This document shows positions 1-6,270 of a stretch of 8,440 nucleotides of DNA, piece by piece. The stretch comes from Bryobacterales bacterium (GTDB lineage Bacteria > Acidobacteriota > Terriglobia > Bryobacterales > Bryobacteraceae): the NCBI GenBank assembly GCA_003164075.1, contig PLRZ01000710.1, positions 1 to 8,440 on the forward strand, written 5' to 3'. Position numbers and translations under genes: made by a program. The stretch's first letter is position 1, and the number at the start of each line of letters is the position of its first letter. The notes below the pieces were generated by a model. That model made no database searches. It was not told the DNA's origin and saw nothing but the letters and a program-made list of their open reading frames with translations.

Positions 1-148
1 GGACACACCAAACCTCTCGGCGAGAAATAGTCGCTGCGTGTGCTCCCCTCGCCAATGGAGCCGCTCGCCGTGACGCGGAACACAACTTCAGACGAATAAA
101 CTGCCGGGGGGTTTCAGTCCAGGCGATTAAAATTCGGTAAGTTCTGCG

Positions 149-748
149 TTAGTTGAGTTTCACGTGAAACGCGGGTTTACTGACCGACCGGTCCCCGGCG
201 ATCAGAAAACGGAGTGGCGACTCGACGCACTGGCTGATGCCGATGCGCGGGGTAATGAGAACTTCGAACCGCCGTTTGTCGACAGGTTCGCGGACCACCA
301 GGCTGCCGCGGGTGACGTCCGCGCCGTTGTGCTGGAGGGTGATGGCGAGAGCGAGGGTGAGTTTGCCCGGACCGGAGGCCAGATCCTCCGTCTTGTGAGC
401 GGCGGGGCGGCGGCTCTGCATGATGCCGATTCCGGCAAGCGGTTCGAGCGCGCGCACCAGCACGCACCCCGGCGTTCCGTCGGGCTCGCATACCAGGTTG
501 AGGCATTGGTACATCCCGTAGATGAAATAGACGTAGGCATGGCCGGGCGGGCCGAAGATGACACGGGTCCGGGGGGTGATGCCGCGGGCCGAGTGGGACG
601 CGAAATCGTCGCCGCCGGGGTAGGCTTCGGTTTCGACAATGATGCCGGCGGTGGGGCCGTGCACGATGATTTTGCCCAGAAGGTCGCGCGCCACGTCGAC
701 GGTGGAGCGCTGGTAGAAAGCGCGTTTGAGGATGGGGCCGAAGCGCAT
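149..748 (-). CDS. aag: 3-methyladenine (alkylpurine) DNA glycosylase, AAG/MPG family
   Basis: Monofunctional base-excision repair glycosylase that flips out alkylated or deaminated purines (3-methyladenine, hypoxanthine) and cleaves the N-glycosidic bond in the cytoplasm. The 199 residues match the usual bacterial length and cover the whole fold. Visible signatures are ARDLLGK (20-26), VETEAY (38-43), ASHSARGITPRT (50-61), FGPPGHAYVYFIYGMYQCLN (65-84), ASGPGKLT (124-131) and PRIGIS...ESPLRF (168-181). By comparison with human AAG, E41 is the general base, Y43 and H52 line the base pocket, Y77 is the intercalating tyrosine and N84 sits in the discrimination loop. The start is ATG with no strong ribosome binding site. 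It is transcribed away from the toxin-antitoxin remnant and has no operon partner in view. The last codons (A-F-H-V-K-L-N) also spell a parS core, annotated separately. The identification is secure. Confidence 0.97.
   Translation of the reverse strand: MRFGPILKRAFYQRSTVDVARDLLGKIIVHGPTAGIIVETEAYPGGDDFASHSARGITPRTRVIFGPPGHAYVYFIYGMYQCLNLVCEPDGTPGCVLVRALEPLAGIGIMQSRRPAAHKTEDLASGPGKLTLALAITLQHNGADVTRGSLVVREPVDKRRFEVLITPRIGISQCVESPLRFLIAGDRSVSKPAFHVKLN
156..171. other. parS: parS-like ParB-binding site inside the 3' end of the glycosylase gene
   Basis: Positions 157-170 read GTTTCACGTGAAAC, a perfect 14-base palindrome. It equals the central 14 bases of the chromosomal parS consensus TGTTTCACGTGAAACA, and only the two outermost bases (A at 156, G at 171) differ. 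ParB loads at such sites, slides with CTP and helps segregate origin regions, so parS sites usually lie near oriC. The site overlaps the last sense codons of the glycosylase gene, whose C-terminal tail is a variable part of that family. A chance 14-mer match in 8.4 kb is very unlikely. That ParB binds here is inferred. Confidence 0.78.
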
Positions 749-821
749 CTATCGATTATTGGTAACACAGGAGGATGGCGGCGAGAGGTTTTGGCTAACA
801 TGAGGAAACAAACCCGGCGTC

Positions 822-1004
822 GTGAACTTTGACAGAACTACGGGCGGGCCGTACATTATGGAGGAAGACGACACGGGAATGGTCAACGACGTGATTCTGG
901 CGGTGGTTTACACGGAACGAGGCAGGCGCATTCGGGTTATCTCAGCAAGAAAAGCAACGAAGCATGAGCAAACAGAATACTTTCGTAGCCAAGCGGCGGA
1001 GTGA
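822..1004 (+). pseudogene. Truncated BrnT-like toxin remnant
   Basis: The open frame from the GTG at 822 encodes 60 residues, whose second half (ILAVVYTERG, then RIRVISARKATKHEQ) matches the C-terminal half of BrnT family ribonuclease toxins: the strand pair VVYTERG and the RIISARKAT helix. Intact BrnT proteins are about 90-100 residues and begin with a FEWD...N.RKHGV segment. That segment is absent, and only 73 bases separate this frame from the divergent glycosylase start. Another frame at about 797-815 reads A-N-M-R-K-Q, faintly like the lost N.RKHG motif, but this is weak. The frame overlaps the following antitoxin start by 41 bases, which is normal for this module type. Translation might start at an internal ATG (858 or 879, the latter preceded by GGAGGA), giving a 41-48 residue fragment. 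It is most likely an inactive relic. Confidence 0.65.
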
Positions 1005-1374
1005 CGGCGCCATCGTCCAAGTGTTGCCGGACGGCTCCACCAAGCCGCTTAAAGACAAAACGGATTGGGCGCGCCTGCGGGCTATGACCGACGACAAGGT
1101 TACGGCTGTGGCGATGAGCGATCCGGACGCGCGGCCTCTGACACCCGCGCAACTCCGCGCAGCCCGCCGGGTGCCGCGCGCCAGAACGCTGCGCCGCGCC
1201 CTTGCCTTGACACAGGAGGAATTTGCGTCGAGGTTCCATATCCCGCTTGGCACGCTGCGCGATTGGGAACAGGGACGCTGCGAGCCCGACCAGCCAGCCC
1301 GCGCCTATCTGGCCGTGATTGCCCACGACCCTGAGGGCGTGAAACGCGCGCTAACCGCAATACAGTTCCCTTAA
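964..1374 (+). CDS. Helix-turn-helix (XRE-type) antitoxin paired with a BrnT-like toxin
   Basis: 136-residue DNA-binding protein, probably the antitoxin and autorepressor of the damaged BrnT module in front of it. Residues 34-58 (TDWARLRAMTDDKV...SDPDARPL) resemble the aspartate-rich toxin-binding stretch of BrnA-like antitoxins. Residues 75-130 form a compact XRE-type domain, with the helix-turn-helix around TQEEFASRFHIPLGTLRDWE (83-102) followed by a PDQPARAYLAVIA helix. Classical BrnA ends in a ribbon-helix-helix, so this is the helix-turn-helix variant. The start is ATG with a weak ACGAAG-like binding site, and translation is probably coupled to the overlapping upstream frame. The reading frame is intact although its toxin is truncated. 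The DNA-binding role is well supported; pairing with BrnT rests on the neighbour and the 41-base overlap. Confidence 0.85.
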   Translation: MSKQNTFVAKRRSDGAIVQVLPDGSTKPLKDKTDWARLRAMTDDKVTAVAMSDPDARPLTPAQLRAARRVPRARTLRRALALTQEEFASRFHIPLGTLRDWEQGRCEPDQPARAYLAVIAHDPEGVKRALTAIQFP

Positions 1375-1432
1375 GATCGGGGCTGCATCCGGACGCTCCC
1401 CGAACCGCCGTTTCCGGATTCTGAGTGCGGCA

Positions 1433-1478
1433 GGCAGTGGTAAGGGTTTGCACTGCCGATACAGCCCAAACTTTTTTT
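1433..1478 (+). terminator. Possible terminator after the antitoxin gene
   Basis: GGCAGTG (1433-1439) and CACTGCC (1451-1457) form a perfect 7-bp stem with an 11-base loop. A run of seven T follows at 1472-1478. The 14-base gap between stem and T run is too long for a textbook intrinsic terminator. A second inverted repeat, ATCCGGA (1387-1393) with TCCGGAT (1413-1419), lies just upstream. The stretch 1375-1588 holds no gene that I can support. Confidence 0.3.
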
Positions 1479-1588
1479 GTGACAGGGACCACCGCGTGCG
1501 AGGACGACGCCGCACGATAAGTCGACGATAGAGCCAGCTCGGATCAGCTTCAATGTACCTAGCGAGGCTTGCCCGCTAAAACGACCCT

Positions 1589-1878
1589 TCAGAGATCTGG
1601 CGCTTGGCGCGATCCATGGCGCAAATGAAGGACCTCTACCAGACGCTTCTCTTCATGGACGCGATAATAGATGAGAATCGGGCTGTGGACTAGCTTGCGC
1701 ACCTGCGACCTCTTGCGAGTAGTGTTCCCCATGCGAGGGAACCGGGTTAGCAAATCGATGTGATCGAGTAGAGATTCGCCGAAACGAGAAGCGACTTCGT
1801 CGTCGTCCTGGGCGATATACCCACAATCTCGGACAGATCGCCTAGCGCTCTCTGCGTGAAGAGGAGACGGTAATCCAC
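1589..1878 (-). pseudogene. RelE/ParE-type toxin with a one-base frameshift
   Basis: Read from the GTG at 1878, the minus strand gives VDYRLLFTQRALGDLSEIV and then loses frame. Shifting by one base at the GGG run (1820-1822) restores YIAQDDDEVASRFGESLLD, then LLTRFPRMG, then KLVHSPILIYYRV and VEVLHLRHGSR, ending at a TGA at 1589-1591. Joined, this is about 96 residues, the normal length of RelE/ParE toxins (plasmid-stabilisation fold), with the typical AL.DL.EI..YIA helix, the FPRMG turn and the ILIYYRV/VEVLHLRHGSR strands. Proteins of this family cleave ribosome-bound mRNA (RelE) or poison gyrase (ParE); the sequence alone does not say which. The simplest cause is loss of one G, expected GTGGGGTAT and present as GTGGGTAT. 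The start overlaps the antitoxin 3' end by 37 bases, as is usual. A sequencing error at the G run cannot be excluded. Confidence 0.87.
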
Positions 1879-2030
1879 TGGGGTAAGAGCTTTCGGACTT
1901 CTTCTATGGGCACAGTGCAGCCAGCCTCGGCGTCGCGAACACCCTCATCAATGGCGGAAAGAGTCTCCTCGTCTTCCTCCTCATTGATGGGGGCCGGATC
2001 CTCGAACTCAATTCTCCTGGCTTGAGCCAT
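1842..2030 (-). CDS. Antitoxin of a RelE/ParE-type module
   Basis: 62-residue acidic protein placed directly upstream of, and overlapping, the frameshifted RelE/ParE toxin, the standard antitoxin-toxin order. Residues 10-33 (DPAPINEEEDEETLSAIDEG) are strongly acidic. The C-terminal part VPIEEVRKLLPQWI (40-53) has the EEVRKLLPQW helix seen in small antitoxins accompanying this toxin type, and it would wrap the toxin. No separate DNA-binding domain can be recognised, and the protein is shorter than classical ParD or RelB. The ATG at 2030 lies 20 bases inside the end of the upstream membrane-protein gene, so translation may be coupled to it. The frame is intact while its toxin is broken. Assignment rests on the neighbour plus the C-terminal motif; the exact antitoxin family is uncertain. 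Confidence 0.8.
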   Translation of the reverse strand: MAQARRIEFEDPAPINEEEDEETLSAIDEGVRDAEAGCTVPIEEVRKLLPQWITVSSSRRER

Positions 2031-4077
2031 ACTTCACGGTAGCGCGGATCGCCGGGCAGCGCAAACCTGTACCGAGCCGATGCCGCGCCGCCCTGGCAGC
2101 GGCCGCCAGCGCCATCAGCAGGACCGCGACGCACGCCGCCCGGCATGCCATGGACTCCGCATCGCCATCGAACTCCAGCGCGATCTCGCAGTCGCCCGAG
2201 CATCGCGGCTCGATCGCCATGAATCCCAAGCCGTCGGCAAAAACCGGCAGCGACGTACCTCGTGCCCGCGCGTGCCAGCCAGGGTGGTAGTTGATCTGCG
2301 TGGAGATCACTTCCGATGGCGCCAACCGCGCCCGCACCACGGCTCGATTGGGGCCTTGCCACCGCAATGTGGCAGGCGGCGCGGTAGCGTCTTCCAGCGC
2401 CGCGACATAAACGCTCAGCTCCTGCACATCCAGGCCATGAATGGGCCGGCGCCGGACGAGTTGGTCCCGCCGCATGGCGTGGGCCAGCGACCCCGAAACC
2501 TGCGGGATGCGGTAGATGGCGGTATCGTCTTCGCGCCATAGCACCGGCAGCATGCCGTCGAACTTGCGCGGATGCACGAACCCCTTCCAGGCGTCCGGAC
2601 TGTGCGGGCCCGGGACGGCGATGGCCTGCGTACCAAGCGCCTGGAGCCAGAGCACGGAGAATTCCGCGCCGCGGTCTCCTGCGTTCTGGTCTGAATATAT
2701 GGTATAGGCGGCCACCTGCGCCATCCAGTTCAGCGCGGTAGGATAATTCTCGGCCACCTGGGGCTGGTCCGTAAAGGCGTCCAACCAATAGCCCATGGAC
2801 CCGCCCATCATGACGCGCTGGCCGGGTAGATGCGCTTCCACCCATTTGGCCGAACGGTATTCGATACTTCGGGCTACGTCGACGGGACGCAACATCTCCT
2901 CCGCGATGCGGCGGTGGGAGACCACCTGCCAGGATGCCCCGGCGGCGAGAACAATCGCCAGCGCCATGCGAGCGCGTGGCCGGAGGCGTTGGATGAGCGG
3001 CCGTAGTGCGAGCACGCCCAGCCATGCCAGAGCCAATTCCAGCTCGCACTTGTAGCGGCCGGGCTGGGGAACGAAATGCACGCCCCAGTATTGGGCAAGA
3101 ACCGGAATGAGCACCGCGGGGCATGCGAACAGCATCAGCCACCGCAAAGGCCATTCCGCCACGCTGCGCGAAGTCAGGAACCAGACAAGTGCGGACACTG
3201 CCGCTATCGCCAGGAACGCGGCCAGGGCATGAGGCAGGGTGTCGCTTTCGCCATCCAGCACCGCGTTGCGGCGAATGGTGAACAGAAGCGAAGGCGGCAG
3301 CCACGGACAGACCACCACGTAGGCAGCCGCGGCCGTCAGCCCAGCCCGCACCAGGGCCGCCGGACGGAACCGGCGCTCCAGAGCCAGCGGAACGGTGAGC
3401 GTCACGATCGCCACCAGAACCGCTCCGAACATGTTGGCAAGCATCATCGCCGCCATGACCGACACGGCGAGCCCGCTATGGAACCAGCGGCGGCGTTCGA
3501 GGGCGCGCGCCAGAAAGAATACCGCGACGGGCAGCAGCGCGAGACTGGTCAGATGCGGCAGATCGTCCCAATCGAAAATCAGATTCATGCGCCGTGCCCC
3601 CAACAGGGCGGCCCAGTGGAACCCGCCGGGATCCGGAACGATGAGTGCGGCGGGCGATAGCAACGAATAGGCCAGCGCCGCGGCGAAGCTGTAGCCGGGC
3701 GCGCGGAAGAGCCGCCAACTGGCCACGTACAAGAGGACCGGACCGAGGCAATATACCAGGCCCGTGAGTGCGTGGAACGCCATCGGAAGCGAAATCCGCA
3801 GCAGGCGGGCGAGAGCGGCGGTGGCTGCCGGGATCAAGGGGGCGTACGGATATTCGGCCGGCGAACCACCGCCCCAGTAGGGCCACCAGCGCGGCGGCAT
3901 CCAGCCGGGACCATTCAGGCGCGCCAGCGCCATCCAGACGCCATGCATGGAGTGCCAATGTCCGGTGGACTCTGTAAGGAATGCTTCGCGGCAAATGCAC
4001 ATGTTGAGCGCCGCCAGCAGTACCAGATAGAGCCACTTGTCCCAATTCGCCACAGCGTACGGGCGGTATTCCTGCAC
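2008..4077 (-). CDS. Polytopic membrane protein, GT-C / PTPS-related type, possible glycosyltransferase
   Basis: 689-residue inner-membrane protein. Hydrophobic segments lie at about 15-33, 101-120, 130-147, 176-193, 202-234 (probably two), 243-266, 283-301, 313-331, 346-362 and 370-386. A soluble region of about 250 residues follows (390-640), then one more membrane helix near 645-665. The first loop carries GWMPPRWWPYWGGGSPAEYP (58-77) followed by YAPL, the P.W...G.P..Y.Y.PL pattern of 'PTPS-related' and YfhO-like membrane proteins. Those belong to the GT-C fold that uses lipid-linked sugar donors. The C-terminal domain has NYHPGWHA (597-604), also typical of YfhO-like proteins. The start is GTG with GGGAGA eight bases upstream. 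The upstream GH51 gene could share its transcript, but 155 bases separate them. The acceptor and sugar are unknown. The last residues overlap the antitoxin gene, so the native 3' end may have changed. Confidence 0.88.
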   Translation of the reverse strand: MQEYRPYAVANWDKWLYLVLLAALNMCICREAFLTESTGHWHSMHGVWMALARLNGPGWMPPRWWPYWGGGSPAEYPYAPLIPAATAALARLLRISLPMAFHALTGLVYCLGPVLLYVASWRLFRAPGYSFAAALAYSLLSPAALIVPDPGGFHWAALLGARRMNLIFDWDDLPHLTSLALLPVAVFFLARALERRRWFHSGLAVSVMAAMMLANMFGAVLVAIVTLTVPLALERRFRPAALVRAGLTAAAAYVVVCPWLPPSLLFTIRRNAVLDGESDTLPHALAAFLAIAAVSALVWFLTSRSVAEWPLRWLMLFACPAVLIPVLAQYWGVHFVPQPGRYKCELELALAWLGVLALRPLIQRLRPRARMALAIVLAAGASWQVVSHRRIAEEMLRPVDVARSIEYRSAKWVEAHLPGQRVMMGGSMGYWLDAFTDQPQVAENYPTALNWMAQVAAYTIYSDQNAGDRGAEFSVLWLQALGTQAIAVPGPHSPDAWKGFVHPRKFDGMLPVLWREDDTAIYRIPQVSGSLAHAMRRDQLVRRRPIHGLDVQELSVYVAALEDATAPPATLRWQGPNRAVVRARLAPSEVISTQINYHPGWHARARGTSLPVFADGLGFMAIEPRCSGDCEIALEFDGDAESMACRAACVAVLLMALAAAARAARHRLGTGLRCPAIRATVKYGSSQEN

Positions 4078-4103
4078 CGTTGAATTCTCCCGGATTGCAA
4101 GTC

Positions 4104-4230
4104 GATTATTCCCGGCTATTTCGGGGACAGGCTACATAACCTCGAAATTCAGATCGGCTCGAAGTGCGCAAACATCTTCTGAAACTCCGGCTGGATGGAT
4201 GGTATCTGAATTGATTATTCCCTGACAGGC
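4104..4230. repeat. Two related short repeats in the GH51-membrane protein gap
   Basis: On the plus strand GATTATTCCC followed by GACAGGC occurs twice in the same orientation. At 4104-4132 an 11-base spacer with the small hairpin CCCG-GCTATTT-CGGG (4111-4125) separates the two halves. At 4213-4230 they are joined almost directly (GATTATTCCCTGACAGGC). GGGGACAGGC at 4123-4132 resembles ends of dispersed REP-like units. The 155-base gap (4078-4232) shows no gene. It could be a decayed repeat or a small non-autonomous element. Confidence 0.4.
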
Positions 4231-4232
4231 AC

Positions 4233-5906
4233 TTACCCCAACGTAAACGCGATCCGCGTGACCGACGCGGGCGGAAATTGAAACACCGCCCCCGAGCCTT
4301 TCACGGTCACCGCGACCGCCTTCGGCTCGACTGCCCGCGGAGCTTCCAGGCTGTTGTGAGCATGCGCGTCATTCTCAGCCAGCATCATTCCCGCCGCCGA
4401 TCGCACCGTTCCGCCGCGGACCGTAATTTCGGCTTCCCGCGCTTGATCGAGCGAAGGATTGGTCACCGTCAGGGTGAGCTGACTCCCGTTCACCGACGCC
4501 GACCCGTTCAGCCCTCGGAAACCAGCCTGGCGGCCGTTGCGGCTGTAGCTTGTCTCCGGCGCCGAGACCACCGTCCTCACCGATCGCGCGCCTTGATGCG
4601 GCGAGTACAAATCGAATACGTGATACGTCGGGGTCACGCAGAACTTGTCTTCGTGCGCCAGGAACAGCGATTGCAGGCAGTTCACCAACTGCGCCACGCT
4701 GGCCATGGCAACCTTATCGGCGTGCCGGTTGAAAATATCCAGGGTGAGACCGGCCAACACCGCATCGCGCATGGTGTTCTGCTGTCCCAGCAGCGCCTCC
4801 GGAAATGGCTCCGTTCCGCCCGCGTACCATGCCCCCCATTCGTCCACCACCAACCTGGTCCGATGCCGCGCGTCGGACTCGCCCATCACGGTCCATTGCG
4901 CGGCGATCATCGCTTCCGTCTCGTCGGCCTGCCGCAGGATGTCGTAGTACTGCTCGGCATCGAAGCGCAGCGCGTCGCGCTTGCCGGCTGCCCAGTCGTC
5001 GGTCCGCCCGCCGCTGGCGTTCCAGGAGTAGTGGTGCAACGAAAGCCCCCACATGCGGTTCAAAGTCCCCAGCCGCGACAGTTTGGCAAACAGCCGTCGG
5101 GTCCAGTCGGAGCTGCCTTCGTTGCCTCCCGAGGCGACCAGCGCCGGTCCCACTCCATAGGATGGGACCCACGCCGTATAGCGGTTGAACTCGCTGGCAT
5201 AGTCCTCCGGGTCGAAATTGCCGCCGCAGCCCCAGGATTCGTTGCCCACGCCCCAATAGCGCACGCCCAACGGGTTCGTTTCTCCATCTGCCGCGCGCAG
5301 CGCCGCCAGCGTGGTGCTGCCTTCGGGCGAGTTGCAATATTCCATCCAGCGCCAGAACTCCTGCGCCGGCAGACTACGTAAGTTGGCGGCAAAATAGGGC
5401 TTGCTGCCCGTCAGCCGGCACAAGCGCGCAAAGTCGACGGTGCCGAATTGGTTGGGATCGTAGCCCTGGGGACCGTTATGGTTGGCGTTCCCGGACCACT
5501 CCTGCGCTTCCAGCCAGAAGTTGGTGCGTTTGGGCCGTTTGTCGCGCGGACCGGTGCCGTCGCGCCAGTCGTAGGTGTCCGCGAAACAGCCGCCGGGCCA
5601 GCGGATCATCCCCGGTTTCACTTTCTTGAGAGCGTCCACCAGTTGCTTGCGGATGCCATTCACGTGCGGAATGGCCGGCTGTTCCCCCACCCAGATGCCA
5701 TCGTAGACTACGCCGCCGAGGTGCTCCACAAAGTGACCGTAGATCTCCGGGGCGATGGCGCCCACCGGCTCATTCAACAGCACATCGATGCGCGCCTCGG
5801 CCGTCTGGGCGGATAATCGTCCCCCCGGCGCGCCCGGCGATGCCAGCCAGGCGGTTCCCGCGGCAGAGGCTGCGCGCAGGAAGTTTCTGCGGTTTATGGT
5901 TTCCAT
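4233..5906 (-). CDS. Tat-exported GH51 alpha-L-arabinofuranosidase
   Basis: Retaining glycosidase that removes terminal alpha-L-arabinofuranosyl units from plant hemicellulose, arabinan or arabinogalactan oligosaccharides. Counting from the ATG at 5906 (557 residues), the N-terminus INRRNFLRAASAAG (4-17) is a twin-arginine signal, with cleavage probably around residues 33-38. The barrel follows: EIYGHFVEHLGG (54-65), IRWPGGCFADTYDWRDG (101-117), YWGVGNESWGCGG (217-229) with acid/base E223 in the G-N-E motif, HHYSW (291-295) and VVDEWGAWY (353-361) with nucleophile E356. The C-terminal part is a beta-sandwich. An in-frame ATG at 5960 would add 18 residues in front of the Tat motif, so 5906 is preferred although its binding site is weak. 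Export before use fits a periplasmic or surface role. No sugar transporter or other carbohydrate enzyme lies nearby. Confidence 0.95.
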   Translation of the reverse strand: METINRRNFLRAASAAGTAWLASPGAPGGRLSAQTAEARIDVLLNEPVGAIAPEIYGHFVEHLGGVVYDGIWVGEQPAIPHVNGIRKQLVDALKKVKPGMIRWPGGCFADTYDWRDGTGPRDKRPKRTNFWLEAQEWSGNANHNGPQGYDPNQFGTVDFARLCRLTGSKPYFAANLRSLPAQEFWRWMEYCNSPEGSTTLAALRAADGETNPLGVRYWGVGNESWGCGGNFDPEDYASEFNRYTAWVPSYGVGPALVASGGNEGSSDWTRRLFAKLSRLGTLNRMWGLSLHHYSWNASGGRTDDWAAGKRDALRFDAEQYYDILRQADETEAMIAAQWTVMGESDARHRTRLVVDEWGAWYAGGTEPFPEALLGQQNTMRDAVLAGLTLDIFNRHADKVAMASVAQLVNCLQSLFLAHEDKFCVTPTYHVFDLYSPHQGARSVRTVVSAPETSYSRNGRQAGFRGLNGSASVNGSQLTLTVTNPSLDQAREAEITVRGGTVRSAAGMMLAENDAHAHNSLEAPRAVEPKAVAVTVKGSGAVFQFPPASVTRIAFTLG

Positions 5907-6067
5907 CTTCGTAATTGAATTATGACTTAGTCTGGCCGCAATAACATGCGGGCCGGGCATTCAGTTGGCGCCAGTGCTCGAAGGGTGCTTCCGGGGCGCC
6001 CACTGAACCCGATTCTGATACCAACTCCCCTGTGTTTGCAATCAGTTACAGAGTGCTGCCCAGGACG

Positions 6068-6083
6068 GCCCCCGTACGGGAGC
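6068..6083. promoter_or_regulatory. Short palindrome, possible operator
   Basis: CCCGTACGGG (6071-6080) is a perfect 10-base palindrome. With one mismatched pair it extends to 16 bases, GCCCCCGTACGGGAGC. It lies about 90 bases before the candidate promoter of the small-protein/sigma pair. No regulator gene is adjacent and the site has no known match that I can name, so an operator role is a guess. In a GC-rich genome a 10-base palindrome can arise by chance. Confidence 0.25.
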
Positions 6084-6164
6084 GATCACGGGGATAACGG
6101 ATTTTTCTCCGGATCCGTCAAGCGCTCCTGCTTGAATTTTGGCTCACTCATAGGACTGTTCCCG

Positions 6165-6173
6165 TGCTAAAAT
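6165..6173 (+). promoter_or_regulatory. Extended -10 promoter candidate for the small-protein/sigma pair
   Basis: TGCTAAAAT contains a good -10 hexamer (TAAAAT) preceded by the TGN extension, which can replace a -35 element. No convincing -35 is present 17 bases upstream; a TTGAAT at 6132-6137 is 30 bases away. Transcription would start near 6180, giving a leader of about 110 bases before the first ATG at 6292. Confidence 0.4.
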
Positions 6174-6200
6174 CTACTCCAAACAATCTGGTGCTCGTAG

Positions 6201-6270
6201 AGGGGGGAACCCGGCAACCGGGTCAAGTTAGACGGTTGTGCCCGGAAGCCCCTTGCGGACCGATTAGGTC
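6201..6270 (+). promoter_or_regulatory. Structured 5' leader with two alternative folds
   Basis: ACCCGG (6209-6214) and CCGGGT (6218-6223) form a 6-bp hairpin with a CAA triloop. AGGGG (6201-6205) can pair with CCCCT (6249-6253), closing a multi-branch element around it. A second CCCGG (6241-6245) can compete for CCGGG (6218-6222), so the two folds exclude each other. GACC (6258-6261) and GGTC (6267-6270) form a small hairpin nearer the binding site. I compared the segment by eye with c-di-GMP, cobalamin, TPP, SAM, fluoride and guanidine riboswitch consensus motifs and found no convincing match. It may be a regulatory leader of unknown class or ordinary GC-rich pairing. Confidence 0.35.

Noticed and set aside
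1..117. Minus-strand open frame running off the left edge (about 38 codons, reading V-V-F-R-V-T-A-S-G-S)
   Set aside because: It looks protein-like, but it starts just after a TGA at 115-117 with only a GTG as possible start and no binding site. It is too short to assign.
164..832. Plus-strand frame of 222 codons over the glycosylase gene
   Set aside because: Antisense shadow; the minus frame is a full AAG protein with conserved active-site residues.
1904..3304. Long minus-strand frame of 466 codons inside the membrane-protein gene
   Set aside because: It is an Arg/Gly/Ala-rich shadow frame of a GC-rich gene. The other frame has clear membrane helices and known motifs.
4278..5381. Plus-strand frame of 367 codons antisense to the arabinofuranosidase gene
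   Set aside because: Antisense shadow caused by high GC; it has no family motifs, while the minus frame carries both catalytic glutamates.
5661..5666. CACGTG inside the arabinofuranosidase gene, checked as a second parS
   Set aside because: The flanks (ATT and CGG) do not match the GTT...AAC arms required for parS.
6201..6270. Match of the leader to cobalamin, c-di-GMP, TPP, SAM or fluoride riboswitches
   Set aside because: Some G-rich and C-rich blocks look familiar, but the conserved core nucleotides of each class are missing.
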